Part shown: one piece after another, positions 36,558 to 46,253 of the stretch
Position numbering within the stretch: position 1 is the stretch's first letter
Layout of the letters: every line of letters begins with the position of its first letter
Assembly (NCBI GenBank): GCA_019694135.1
Contig: JAIBCM010000004.1
Span: 211,604-275,603, forward strand
Length of the DNA stretch: 64,000 nucleotides
Source of the DNA: Verrucomicrobiia bacterium
Lineage (GTDB): Bacteria > Verrucomicrobiota > Verrucomicrobiia > JADLBR01 > JAIBCM01
Direction of reading: 5' to 3'
The notes under the pieces: model-generated
Told to the model about the DNA's origin: nothing
The model's input: only the letters and a program-made list of their open reading frames with translations
The model's database searches: none
Program-made: the position numbers and the translations under genes

Positions 36558-36618
36558 TGCTATGAAATTGGATAATTCCAGAAGCTGCGGCTTTGGTTTT
36601 GTCTTAGAATTTATAAAT

Positions 36619-36734
36619 CTTATATGGTTTGGTAGTGGTTCGCTTAGCGCGTCTGCGTCCCTACGTGCCTGCGGTTTGCAACATCCGGCACTCCGGTCCT
36701 AGACTTGCGGCTTATCCAAACTTATGGTTTGTTA
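36619..36734. repeat. GC-rich island bounded by imperfect direct repeats upstream of the RT
   Basis: CTTATATGGTTTGGTA (36619-36634) and CTTATGGTTTGTTA (36721-36734) are near-identical direct repeats. Between them lies an approximately 85-nt block, far richer in GC than its AT-rich surroundings, with the small hairpin CCGGCACTCCGG. An inverted pair GTTTGG/CCAAAC flanks it too. The rest of the 36459-36797 gap, apart from the hairpin at 36532, shows no gene. It may be an inserted repeat or a noncoding RNA tied to the RT. Confidence 0.45.
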
Positions 36735-36797
36735 AGAATAAAGAAAACTCGTTACCCATTGAGCGCCTATTTCAAAAAACAGCGATTGTGAAAATGC

Positions 36798-38159
36798 ATG
36801 AAAAGCTTGGTGCAATATCTTAGTGAAGCCAAGCGTTACCAAATCCAGATTTCCAAACTGCATTTAAAACATGCCCAAAGCCGAAGATTATTTTCCATTG
36901 AACAAGATGAAGTGGCTTTAGCGTCTGTGATTCGAGATGAAAAACGTTTTGCTAAACTCATGGCAAAAACAGTAGCTCAAGGGGAATATGAATTAAAACC
37001 GGCTCGACTAAGGACGATTGTAGTTAATGGGAAAGAGCGCGAGTTATTTCATTTTCGACTTTCTGATTATCTTTTGCATGGGGTAATAGCTGATTTGATT
37101 TTAGAATTGATGTTGCCCAATTTTTCACCTTGTCTTTATTCTTATTTGAAAGGAAGAGATTGGTGGAAGGCGGTACAGAATTTTTCCCATTATGTGCGAG
37201 ATTATCGTCAAAAAGTTAAAGATCCCAAAAAGCGGGGGATTTATGTATTGCGATGCGATATTAAAAGTTATACGGACACCATCCCCGTTGGCAATAGCTC
37301 ACCGGTTTGGGAACAGTTAAAAGAACTTTTTAAGTTTTATCCTTCTTCTAAAAATGAATTAAAAATTTGGGGATTGATTCAACAAGTTTTGCGTCCTGAA
37401 GTGTATATTAAAAAAGGACAATGTTTCACCAAACTTGAAGGGGTTCCTACGGGATCACCCATTTCAACGACATTATTTAATTTTTATCTTCATCCGTTGG
37501 ATAAAATGCTCGATCAAATTTCTGGAGCATTTTATGCGCGTTATTCGGATGATTTATTGTTTGCTCATCCTGAGCATAAAATTGTTGAACAAGCCAAAGA
37601 ACAAATAAATACCATGCTGAAACAGCTTTTTTTAACGACAAATCCCGACAAGGAAAAAGAACTGTTTTTCAATGGAGCAGGGCGACCTTGCCCTTTGAAA
37701 AGGGCTAAAGCTGCTGTGGTGGTAGATTTTTTGGGGTGCAGCGTTTATTTTAATGCAACCGTTGCACTCAAACCTGAGAAATTAAGGGTGATATTGGAAG
37801 AGCTACGTCAAAGAATTTTGCGAACGGTTCAATCGATCAAAGATGATAACAAGGAAAAGGCGGGAAAGATTATTTGTCACATGATTAATGAAACATTGGA
37901 TCCTAATTCGTCGCGGTCACAAAAATATGCAGACTTTTTAAGAAGTATTATTACTAATCGCGAACAACTCAAACAGATTGACTACTTATTGGCTGTCTTG
38001 GTTTTGGAAGGTTTAACAGGGAGTCAGTCGCCGCGCGGATTTCGACAATATTCTTATCAAAAAATGAGAAAAAAATGGGGTTTAATATCCCTTTGTCATG
38101 CGCGAAATCGATTTGGGCGAAGGTTAAATGACTATGAAGAAGTTGAATCAATGGTTTGA
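36798..38159 (+). CDS. Reverse transcriptase of uncertain class
   Basis: A 453-aa RNA-directed DNA polymerase. The palm motifs are present in order: RT3 YVLRCDIKSYTDTI with catalytic Asp154, RT4 LEGVPTGSPISTTLFNFYL, RT5 FYARYSDDLLFA with YSDD at 249-252, RT6 TNPDKEKELFF, and RT7 VDFLGCSVYF. All three catalytic Asp are intact. An approximately 30-residue basic insertion precedes RT3. I see no maturase/HNH domain (group II intron), no retron NAxxH/VTG motif, and no DGR-type accessory gene or template. The C-terminal 120 residues are helical and basic. The stop overlaps the next gene by 32 nt. Confidence 0.9.
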   Translation: MKSLVQYLSEAKRYQIQISKLHLKHAQSRRLFSIEQDEVALASVIRDEKRFAKLMAKTVAQGEYELKPARLRTIVVNGKERELFHFRLSDYLLHGVIADLILELMLPNFSPCLYSYLKGRDWWKAVQNFSHYVRDYRQKVKDPKKRGIYVLRCDIKSYTDTIPVGNSSPVWEQLKELFKFYPSSKNELKIWGLIQQVLRPEVYIKKGQCFTKLEGVPTGSPISTTLFNFYLHPLDKMLDQISGAFYARYSDDLLFAHPEHKIVEQAKEQINTMLKQLFLTTNPDKEKELFFNGAGRPCPLKRAKAAVVVDFLGCSVYFNATVALKPEKLRVILEELRQRILRTVQSIKDDNKEKAGKIICHMINETLDPNSSRSQKYADFLRSIITNREQLKQIDYLLAVLVLEGLTGSQSPRGFRQYSYQKMRKKWGLISLCHARNRFGRRLNDYEEVESMV

Positions 38160-40122
38160 TAATCAAAGAAAAAAGTCTGAAGCCATTGTTACTTTGGAAG
38201 AGACTTTATTGGGAGGAAGCTTTTTGCGCTATGCCTGGTTTCGTTTGAGATATTTTACTTTTCGAACTGTCGTTGAAGTGATGCTTCGTTTAATTGAGTT
38301 AAAAGTTCTCCTCACCTTATTGCCAACGGCTGTTGCTTACGTTTTGATCGGCATTAGAATTCTTTTAGTTTTGGGTAGTGGATTTTGGTGGGGCGCTTTG
38401 GAGGTATTTCGGGAAAAACTTCGTAAACTTCATCGAGCCGGTAAATCATTTAAAATGCCAGAGGTCATTGGTATATGGCTTTCTTTTAGTTTATTAATCA
38501 GTTTTTTGGGATTAGTGATTTTGTTGGGAGTGGGACTTGATAAATTGCGTCATGGGATCCGAATGGAAACCGTTTACGGGTTAATTTGTTTTTTTCGTTT
38601 TTTACTGGAAATTCCTCTTACGACATTTCATTCTGGTGTTTACGCCATACGCCGTATTTATCGACCGTTATATTGGATTGTGGCGATAGAACTTGTCAGT
38701 TCTTTAGGCAGTTTAGCATTATTTCCCTGGTTTGGGGTTTGGGCGTTGCCTCTGGCATTTTTAATTTCAAGTTTGCTGAATTTTTCTATCCGTTTTTATT
38801 ATACTAAAAAAGTTTATTATTTTTATCGTTATTGGCCTTTATCATTGAATCTTTCTTTGAAAAAATGGCAACGGTTTGGGCCGCTATTAAAAAATGATCA
38901 CTTTTTCATTGCAGGTTTAGCACACGCCTTCATGCGTTATGAAGTGTTGCTTTTGATTCTTTTCTTTCATCATATAAAAAGTGGATCAGAGTCGGGCAAT
39001 ATTTTAACGCTTATTTTTATTTTATCACCGCTTTTGGTTGCCAGTCGGGAATGGGCCCAGATGTTTTATTTTGACTTTAAGCGATTGGAAGAAGGGCTCT
39101 ATGAGAATTTTCGTAAGCAATTTCAAAGGCAGGTAGAGGATTTTTCACTGCTTTGGGGGGTGGGCGTTTGGATCATGATTATGAGTCTTGGAACGTTAAT
39201 TTTGAGAAATTTTTCTTTTGAATCTTTTCTTTGGTTGGCTCCCTTTTTTGTCATTAATTCCCTTTTGGCTTATGAACAGGTAAAAGCTTTTAGTGATAAA
39301 AATTATAATTTAGTCATTCAAAGCGGTTTTATTTTTTTTATAGGCACTGCTTTTCTTTGGAATTTTTCGTCCAGTCCCACAGCTCAATTTGCTTATTTGG
39401 GATTAACGACTTTAGGAGCCTTGCGTCAGGTAAGAAAAAATGAGGAGTTCTTGAATCAAGAGACGCCTCATGTGCTTTCTCTATTGGAATGGTTGGAAAA
39501 ATTAAAAAATTTATCAGAGCCTGTTAAATGGGGATATCTTGAGATCAATAAAGAGGAAAAAATATGGCAACTGAAAGTTTTAGCTGAAGAAATTCGAGTT
39601 TGTTTCAATCGAGGAGGTGAAATAACCCTTTGTTTTCCGAATAAAATCTTATGGTTTGAGGGGGGGGCTTTTACTGCCGAAAAATTAATCAAGACAGGCG
39701 CTGGCTTAATCAAACAATGGACAATAACACCCTTTTATTCTCGCGGAATTGAGATTTTGCAAAGCGCTAAATTGAAAGAAGTGTTGGAACTGAATGATGA
39801 AATAAAAATTGGTCGCGAAAATTTAGTTTTGCGTTTTAAAGATAAATTTCCGAGATGTTTTATTTACGATTTTAATGAGGCAGGGCAGTTAGCTCATTTC
39901 AATGCCAAGGAAAGAAGAAGTATTTTATTTGATGCCGTTTTCTTTGCTAGAAATCTTTGCCCCTCGGCAAGTCGAAGTGCTTTTGAGGTAACGACACTGT
40001 TGGATCAGGGCAAAATAGAGCTAATTTTTGTTATTCCTAAAGCAAAGTTTTCACAAGCATTACGGGATCAATGGAGCAGTGAATTGCGAAAAAATAACAT
40101 AAGTTATGCTATGATTTCTTAA
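38128..40122 (+). CDS. Multi-span membrane protein with C-terminal soluble domain, coupled to the RT
   Basis: A 664-aa protein from ATG at 38128 (GAAGG ribosome binding site 4 nt upstream; ATG 38134 is an alternative). About 10-12 hydrophobic segments span residues 55-430, with a layout recalling MOP-superfamily flippases (Wzx/MurJ) but no diagnostic motif. Residues 435-664 form a soluble alpha/beta domain, probably cytoplasmic, ending in FVIPKAKFSQALRDQW. I cannot name this domain. The start lies inside the RT gene, so translation is coupled. The stop overlaps the convergent SPFH stop. Confidence 0.7.
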   Translation: MTMKKLNQWFDNQRKKSEAIVTLEETLLGGSFLRYAWFRLRYFTFRTVVEVMLRLIELKVLLTLLPTAVAYVLIGIRILLVLGSGFWWGALEVFREKLRKLHRAGKSFKMPEVIGIWLSFSLLISFLGLVILLGVGLDKLRHGIRMETVYGLICFFRFLLEIPLTTFHSGVYAIRRIYRPLYWIVAIELVSSLGSLALFPWFGVWALPLAFLISSLLNFSIRFYYTKKVYYFYRYWPLSLNLSLKKWQRFGPLLKNDHFFIAGLAHAFMRYEVLLLILFFHHIKSGSESGNILTLIFILSPLLVASREWAQMFYFDFKRLEEGLYENFRKQFQRQVEDFSLLWGVGVWIMIMSLGTLILRNFSFESFLWLAPFFVINSLLAYEQVKAFSDKNYNLVIQSGFIFFIGTAFLWNFSSSPTAQFAYLGLTTLGALRQVRKNEEFLNQETPHVLSLLEWLEKLKNLSEPVKWGYLEINKEEKIWQLKVLAEEIRVCFNRGGEITLCFPNKILWFEGGAFTAEKLIKTGAGLIKQWTITPFYSRGIEILQSAKLKEVLELNDEIKIGRENLVLRFKDKFPRCFIYDFNEAGQLAHFNAKERRSILFDAVFFARNLCPSASRSAFEVTTLLDQGKIELIFVIPKAKFSQALRDQWSSELRKNNISYAMIS

Positions 40123-40904
40123 GGCCGAGCGGGAACAGAAGTAGACAAATTAAGATTGGTGGAAAGGGTAGATCGAATCAAATTGGATGAAGTAAACGAG
40201 TCGTTAAGTTTTTCGATGGTTCGCAATGATAAAACAGCTTCATTGCCTTTTAAAGCATTAGCTTCTCGCTGAATGTTTTGAATCAAAAGCTCAGAACGTG
40301 AGTTGGCCTGCCACATTTTTAAAAGATCATTGGGTAATCGAAGTTCGGTTAAGGAAAAACTTTTTAATTGGACAATTTCTTCGAAGGTTAAAGGTTGCAA
40401 GAGTTGATTCATGCTGGATTGCATGTTTTGTTGGAATTGGTTTGCCATGTTTTCACGATGAATAATCCATTCCTTGGCTTCCGCTTGGGCTGCGAGGTTT
40501 TGAAAAGTCGTTTTCACTGTTGGAATGAAAAGGTTTTGTATGAGATTTTTGGAGTTCCCAATTTTTTGGTAAACTTTGGGAAAATTGTCCGGGTTTAAAA
40601 TGAATAGTAAATTCACTTTGCCGCGAATCGGCTGCAAATCTTTCGAATAACCTTCCAAGTTCACCTCGTAATTTAACAGACGTAAATTGACAAATTCTAT
40701 CCGACTAAAGAAAGGCCATTTGAAATGAAAGCCTTCATTGAGAAGGTTACCTTGAACTTGATTGCCTTGGATAAGGATGCCTTTGTAGCCTGGAGAGATA
40801 TATACAACGACTCGTTGATAAACAAAATAAAGCACCCCAACAACAAGCAATAGCGGGAACCATTTGACCAAATGATCGCTGACTGATTTTTGAGGGTTGC
40901 GCAT
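40119..40904 (-). CDS. SPFH/prohibitin-like membrane protein
   Basis: A 261-aa protein with an N-terminal TM (14-35) and a band-7/SPFH-type domain: VYISPGYKGILIQGNQVQGN, LNEGFHFKWPFFSRIEFVNL, then VNLRLLNYEVN and RGKVNLLFIL. A helical C-terminal region holds the tail. Such proteins oligomerise on membranes and organise proteases or other partners. Its stop (TTA on the plus strand at 40119-40121) interlocks with the plus-strand TAA at 40120-40122. Its start is 23 nt from the divergent gene's. Confidence 0.75.
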   Translation of the reverse strand: MRNPQKSVSDHLVKWFPLLLVVGVLYFVYQRVVVYISPGYKGILIQGNQVQGNLLNEGFHFKWPFFSRIEFVNLRLLNYEVNLEGYSKDLQPIRGKVNLLFILNPDNFPKVYQKIGNSKNLIQNLFIPTVKTTFQNLAAQAEAKEWIIHRENMANQFQQNMQSSMNQLLQPLTFEEIVQLKSFSLTELRLPNDLLKMWQANSRSELLIQNIQREANALKGNEAVLSLRTIEKLNDSFTSSNLIRSTLSTNLNLSTSVPARP

Positions 40905-40927
40905 GGGATTGAAAAAGAGATTTAAAA

Positions 40928-42133
40928 ATGGATTGCATTAAATTACAACTGAATCTTGTGATAAGTAAACGTTTTCTTAATCGCTCTGGTTTTTTAATTT
41001 TAACCCTGTTTTTTGTTGGGTTTGCTGGCTATTTTTTTATCGATTGGCGGTTTTTATGGCCAACTCCCAGTCTTGATCTCACCAAAAACCAGGAAGGTTT
41101 TTATCAGACTTCATTTCCCTCACGTGTTGGTCTTGCGCCTTATGTGCGAAATTATCTTTATGATTACTTTTTAACCAATCAAGCGCCTCGGCTTAATTTT
41201 GACACTTCTCCTCAGATAACTTTTTATGACCGGTTGAGCGCTGAAAAGCAAAAGAAGTTTAATGATGATTTTCATCTTGAATCAGGAAATGAAAGAAAAG
41301 CGTTAATTCGGCTGCTGGCTTCTTACACCAATGTTTTCATGCAAGTGGATCAAGATAAAATAACGATTAATACAGGGGCCGGAAATTCTTTGAGCGATTC
41401 ATTGTTGCCGCCGGCTCGAGGTCGTTTGGCGACACTTATGCTTTTTGATAAGAAACAAGGCTTGTTTTTGAAAGCACCCTTTTTTTCTTATGGCACTTAT
41501 TTGGTTAAAATTAATCACAATAATTTACGAGCGTTCATTGAAGATGAAAAGGGTTATTTGGAGGATAAAAGCTATCCTCAAATCTGTCGTTCTTTGGCCC
41601 AAATTCAAAAGGCAAATTTTTATTGGCGATTGACTTGTCTTTTTGTTGAAGGATATCGGCCAGAAATTTTTTCAGAACTCTCCCAGGATGAGAAAAATCT
41701 TCTCGTTGATATTGGTGGAATTTATATGGCGGAAGTTTGGCGCATGAAGAGCATGAATCTTAAAAAAGATATTCTTCAAATCCTTCCTGAAGCTTGTTTG
41801 CTCTCGCTTTATTTTAATAACGGGGGACATTTTTACATTTCTGAAAAAATCCAACCAAGCTTAAGAAGCTACCAGTCTTGCCGACATTTTTCTTTGCCGC
41901 ACCGGGATTTTGTTTTTTATGCAGAGCCACATGACCAAGCGATTTCAACTTATTTAAGTAAAAAACATTTGTTGCTTTACCTTCAACTGCAATGGCTTAT
42001 GCCAGGGGAATCGGATCGATTGTTAAAAAATCTTTCACGTTACCTCGATAATCCGACTTATTATAGTTTGTATGTGAAGTGGTTGATTAAGAGATTGATT
42101 AACATCCTTCAAAAAGATGCCAAGCTAGTATAA
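40928..42133 (+). CDS. Membrane-anchored protein of unknown function
   Basis: A 401-aa protein with one N-terminal TM (about 22-42) and a mostly helical remainder, presumably periplasmic. I see no catalytic motif. Only 23 nt separate its ATG from the divergent SPFH start, so the promoters overlap or the true start is further in, for example the GTG near 40960. It is followed by 67 nt before the RHS gene on the same strand. Confidence 0.65.
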   Translation: MDCIKLQLNLVISKRFLNRSGFLILTLFFVGFAGYFFIDWRFLWPTPSLDLTKNQEGFYQTSFPSRVGLAPYVRNYLYDYFLTNQAPRLNFDTSPQITFYDRLSAEKQKKFNDDFHLESGNERKALIRLLASYTNVFMQVDQDKITINTGAGNSLSDSLLPPARGRLATLMLFDKKQGLFLKAPFFSYGTYLVKINHNNLRAFIEDEKGYLEDKSYPQICRSLAQIQKANFYWRLTCLFVEGYRPEIFSELSQDEKNLLVDIGGIYMAEVWRMKSMNLKKDILQILPEACLLSLYFNNGGHFYISEKIQPSLRSYQSCRHFSLPHRDFVFYAEPHDQAISTYLSKKHLLLYLQLQWLMPGESDRLLKNLSRYLDNPTYYSLYVKWLIKRLINILQKDAKLV

Positions 42134-42200
42134 GAAAAACTTATAAGTGAAAAATGTTCATAATTATTTAAGAAAAATCTTGCTACAGATTTAAACAAAG

Positions 42201-45200
42201 ATGAAAATGAGGCGTATGTGTAAAAAGCCCATTTTTATTTTCACCCTTTTCATTTTATTTTTTAAGCCGTCAGACACTTTTGCTGTTCTAAAGGAATGGA
42301 CTGAAGTCATCAACTATGACAAACGGGAAAGGGTGGGTGTCAATCCTATTGGCCCCGGTAATGGAAATGTGCAAAGAGAGATATTGGATTTACAAACTTT
42401 TGGTAATTCATCGGTAGAATTTAAACGCTTATATCGCAGTCGATATCGCAACTATATTAGCAAGGCATGGGAGTTGGGTGCAGTCAATACTTGGCAACAT
42501 AATTGGGCGTGGGAATTGAAAGATCGTGATAGTAAACACAATGGCTTTATCGATATTCGATTAAACACACCTGAAGGCGAAACAATAGATTTTTGGGCCA
42601 CCGATAATACGGGAATGTTACGAGCACCAGGACCAAGTCGTGGTGAAAGGCTTTACCAATGGAAGCCCAATGGAAAATCGAAAAATGGTCAGACATTGGT
42701 AACGCCGGAAGGTTGGGAATATTACTTTGCTCGTACTGATCATCCTAATTACGCTTTAGTCGGCGTTCGGGATCCTGAAGGACAGATGTGGGAATTGGAA
42801 TATGACAATCAAAATCGTCTCATCAAAATTCAAAACCGTTTTGGTCGATTTATTACTTTGGAGCGAAAGGAAATCAACGGACAAGAGCGCATCAGCAAAA
42901 TCAAAAGCAGCGATGGACGAGAAGTGGTTTATAACTACGACACTTTTTTAGTTACGAACACCATTTTAAAAAGCGTGACTTATCCTGATGGCGAAAAAGC
43001 CAACTACACTTATGTGGGCGGCCAAAGTCTAACTGAGGGCAGGCCACTTTTGGCCACAGCGGATGATCCGATGTTGGAGGGCCCGGGATCTCACATTCGT
43101 TGGGTCTACAATTACGAACCTAAATTTGGTGTGGGTCGTGATTATATGGTTATAGGCATGGCTAAAGAGGAAAGAAATCTCTTAACAGATGAGCTGGTTG
43201 TCAGCTTGCCTTTAGGCGCTGGCAGTGAAAGTTGGGTGGTCGAAGGGGATGGCACGGGCACTTATCGAAAGTTTTACAAGGGATTGCTTGTGGAACGAGT
43301 GGATGGCGAAGGGCGATGGGAAAAGATTTTTTATTCGCAAGGCGGCTTTGGTTATGTGAGTAAACGGCTTTATCCCAATGGTGCTGAAATTAACTACCAG
43401 CATGATGCACAAGGTCGGATCACCAAGCAGATCGATCCTTTGGGCAACAGCCGTAGCTACGCTTATAATGCTAACGGCTTTCTATTAACTAGCACCGATG
43501 AAGAAGGTCATACCACAACCATTGAACGCAACGAAGAAGATCTTCCCATCAAAAAAACCTATCCGGATGGTACTAGCGAAAGTTGGACTTACAATTCTGA
43601 TAACCAAATGTTAACTCACACCGCTCGCAACGGCGGCATCACCACATATACATATTACCAGGGCGAACCCGGAGGATGGTATGGCGACTTAAAAACAGTT
43701 ACCGATGCCTTGGGCAATGTCACGACTTATACTCATAATGCAGCGGGAAATATTCTTACCCAAACCGATGCTTTGAATCATACCACTAGCTACGCCTACA
43801 ATGCCCGGGGCAAATTATTAACCATCACCTATCCTGACAATAGCCAATACATCAAAACCTACGACACCTATGGAAACTTGATACAGGACGAAAACGAACT
43901 CGGCTTTGCGACTACTTATACTTACGATGAATACAACCGATTAAAAACCCTTACCGATCCCGAAGGTGGAAAAACCACCTACCAATACGGTAAAGCGCCC
44001 GATTGTGGAACTTGTAGTGCTGCTACGACGATTAGCAAAATCATCGATCCTGAGGGTAGGGAAATCCACTATTTCTACGACAAAAGCGGCAATCGCACCC
44101 AACAAATCGAAGGCGCTAATACTCCTGATGCCGCCATCACCACATATATATATGATGCAGTAAGTGATCTAACCGGTATCACCGACCCCAACGGTCATCA
44201 AACCACCCAGAGCTACGATCTCAACCACAAACTTCTTACCCGGACCGACCCACTGGGCAACATCACCAGCTACACTTACGACAAAGTTGGCAACCTCAAA
44301 ACCGAAACCCGAGCTAATGGCGCTGTAACTTCTTACCATTATGATTCCATGGATCGACTCATTAAAACTGTCGATGCTGAAAACAACATCACCCAGATGG
44401 CCTACGACAACAGCGATAATCTGGAAAAATTAATCGACGCTAAAAACAGCACTTACACTTACACGTATGATTTACTCAACCGTCGCAAAAGCTTGATTTA
44501 CCCCGATAACAGCAAGGAAAACTGGGATTACGATAAAGCTGGAAACTTAAAAACTTACACCGCCCGCAATGGCGCAACACGCACCTGCACCTATGATTTG
44601 CGCGATCGCGAGCTTACCTGTGATTGGAGCGATAACACCGCTGATGTGATTAAAACTTATGATTTAGCAGGTCGCTTACTGACTTTGAATAATGCCAATA
44701 GCCAGTTGACTTACAGTTATGATGCTGCGAATCGGCTCTTGAGCGAAACACAGAAATTAAGCGATCAGCCATCAGCTTTCAGTGTTCAGTATACCTACGA
44801 TAAAAGCGGACTGAAAAAGACCATGACTTATCCCAATGGCACATTACTAAGTTACGCTTATACAGCCAGAAAACAGCTCAAAACCATTTCCCAAAATCAG
44901 CAACTGCTGGTCAGCTATACTTATGACAAAGTTGGGAATCGATTAACCAAAAGTTTAACTCCCAATAATATTACCCAATTAGCGACTTATCAATACGATA
45001 CCGCCAATCGATTGAAAAACATTACGCGGTCCAGTGATCAGAATATATTTGATGCACTGGATTATGTTTACAATACCGTCAACAACATCACCTCGCGCAA
45101 ACAAAAAGCCCTTTTCTCCATTGTAACCGATTATCAATACGACAAAACCGATCAGCTCAAACAAGCTTTCTATAACGAAGGCAAACGCGTGGTCGACTAC

Positions 45201-46253
45201 CAATGGGACAAAGTGGGGAATCGAATTCAAGTCAACGACAACTGGTTAAATCAGCCTACGACTTATCAAGCGAACAATCTTAATCAATACGAAGTAGCAC
45301 AGGCATCCGTGCCTGTAAATTTTAGCTACGACAACAACGGCAATTTAACCGCAGAGAACGCTGAGGGCGCAGAGAAAACTTATAGTTACGATAGCCAAAA
45401 CAGACTTTCCTCCGCAAACTCTATGAACTCAGTGGTAAAATGTTTTTATGACGCACGCAATAGAGTAATTAAACGCGAAATCAATGGTGAAGTGATTTAT
45501 TTGGTTTATGACGATTGGAACCTCATCGCTGAATATAATAGTAAAGCTCAACTGATTGCTAGCTACATCCACGGTGCCAACATCGACGAACTCATTAGCA
45601 AAACCGAAAATGGCGACACCGTTTACTATCACCAAGACGCTTTAGGCAACGTCATTCATCTAACCAGCGCCAAAGGCCAAATCGTTGAAAGCTACCAATA
45701 CGACGCCTTTGGCGAGCCCACAATTTATAATGCCCAAGGTCAAGAGTTAAGCGCTTCGTCTTTCGGTAATAGATTTTTATTCACAGGTCGTGAATATTTA
45801 AAAGAGATTGGATTGTATGACTATCGAAACCGCGTCTATTCGCCAGAGTTGGGGAGGTTCCTTCAGACCGATCCGGTTCGTTTCAATGCAGGGGATGTAA
45901 ATTTGTATAGATATGTTTTTAATGAGCCAATTGATAAAAAAGATCCTTCAGGCTTGTTGGTTTATTGTGAAGATATTGTAATAAGTCCCCCAACTTGGCG
46001 TGACACTGGTCAGATCGGTTACAATGCTCGTACAGAGGTAGTACATTTCGCTATGATTTGGTATTTTGAATACAGAATAGAAAGCGTAGATCACTTATGG
46101 GAAAAACGCATGACCGTTCGAACTATTTGCAAGTGTCCAGATGGGACAGTCGTTTCGGATCAAGTTCATGATAAGCTCTTGGATCAAGAATGGCGTTTTC
46201 ATCATGTAATGTCGGTCATACTTGTTAAGTCATGGATGGTTGGGGCTCCCTAA
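42201..46253 (+). CDS. RHS/YD-repeat protein with variable C-terminal tip
   Basis: A 1350-aa exported protein. Signal peptide about 1-28. An N-terminal DUF6531-like region is followed by some 20 YD repeats such as YDNQNRLIKIQNRFGRF, GNILTQTDALNHTTSYAYNA and GNLKTETRANGAVTSYHYDS. The RHS core ends with RNRVYSPELGRFLQTDPVRF and DPSGL (1248-1252). The last 98 residues are unrelated and Trp/His/Cys-containing (HVMSVILVKSWMVGAP end), the position of an RHS toxin tip. In polymorphic toxins the core encloses the tip. The toxin activity is not recognisable. Downstream TAATG couples a small TM protein. Confidence 0.88.
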   Translation: MKMRRMCKKPIFIFTLFILFFKPSDTFAVLKEWTEVINYDKRERVGVNPIGPGNGNVQREILDLQTFGNSSVEFKRLYRSRYRNYISKAWELGAVNTWQHNWAWELKDRDSKHNGFIDIRLNTPEGETIDFWATDNTGMLRAPGPSRGERLYQWKPNGKSKNGQTLVTPEGWEYYFARTDHPNYALVGVRDPEGQMWELEYDNQNRLIKIQNRFGRFITLERKEINGQERISKIKSSDGREVVYNYDTFLVTNTILKSVTYPDGEKANYTYVGGQSLTEGRPLLATADDPMLEGPGSHIRWVYNYEPKFGVGRDYMVIGMAKEERNLLTDELVVSLPLGAGSESWVVEGDGTGTYRKFYKGLLVERVDGEGRWEKIFYSQGGFGYVSKRLYPNGAEINYQHDAQGRITKQIDPLGNSRSYAYNANGFLLTSTDEEGHTTTIERNEEDLPIKKTYPDGTSESWTYNSDNQMLTHTARNGGITTYTYYQGEPGGWYGDLKTVTDALGNVTTYTHNAAGNILTQTDALNHTTSYAYNARGKLLTITYPDNSQYIKTYDTYGNLIQDENELGFATTYTYDEYNRLKTLTDPEGGKTTYQYGKAPDCGTCSAATTISKIIDPEGREIHYFYDKSGNRTQQIEGANTPDAAITTYIYDAVSDLTGITDPNGHQTTQSYDLNHKLLTRTDPLGNITSYTYDKVGNLKTETRANGAVTSYHYDSMDRLIKTVDAENNITQMAYDNSDNLEKLIDAKNSTYTYTYDLLNRRKSLIYPDNSKENWDYDKAGNLKTYTARNGATRTCTYDLRDRELTCDWSDNTADVIKTYDLAGRLLTLNNANSQLTYSYDAANRLLSETQKLSDQPSAFSVQYTYDKSGLKKTMTYPNGTLLSYAYTARKQLKTISQNQQLLVSYTYDKVGNRLTKSLTPNNITQLATYQYDTANRLKNITRSSDQNIFDALDYVYNTVNNITSRKQKALFSIVTDYQYDKTDQLKQAFYNEGKRVVDYQWDKVGNRIQVNDNWLNQPTTYQANNLNQYEVAQASVPVNFSYDNNGNLTAENAEGAEKTYSYDSQNRLSSANSMNSVVKCFYDARNRVIKREINGEVIYLVYDDWNLIAEYNSKAQLIASYIHGANIDELISKTENGDTVYYHQDALGNVIHLTSAKGQIVESYQYDAFGEPTIYNAQGQELSASSFGNRFLFTGREYLKEIGLYDYRNRVYSPELGRFLQTDPVRFNAGDVNLYRYVFNEPIDKKDPSGLLVYCEDIVISPPTWRDTGQIGYNARTEVVHFAMIWYFEYRIESVDHLWEKRMTVRTICKCPDGTVVSDQVHDKLLDQEWRFHHVMSVILVKSWMVGAP

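Noticed and set aside
36496..36823. Short plus-strand reading frames over the GC-rich island
   Set aside because: Biased Ser/Arg/Leu composition produced by the GC-rich island, no ribosome binding site, and one overlaps the RT start.
36459..38159. Diversity-generating retroelement
   Set aside because: I saw no adenine-biased template/variable repeat pair, no Avd-type accessory gene and no typical target domain. The RT4 motif is not of the DGR type.
36459..38159. Retron
   Set aside because: The RT has no visible NAxxH or VTG motif, and I could not pair msr/msd-type inverted repeats around the upstream region.
38128..40122. GGDEF-like C-terminal domain
   Set aside because: The last residues have a similar alpha/beta rhythm, but no GG[DE]EF motif or I-site is visible.
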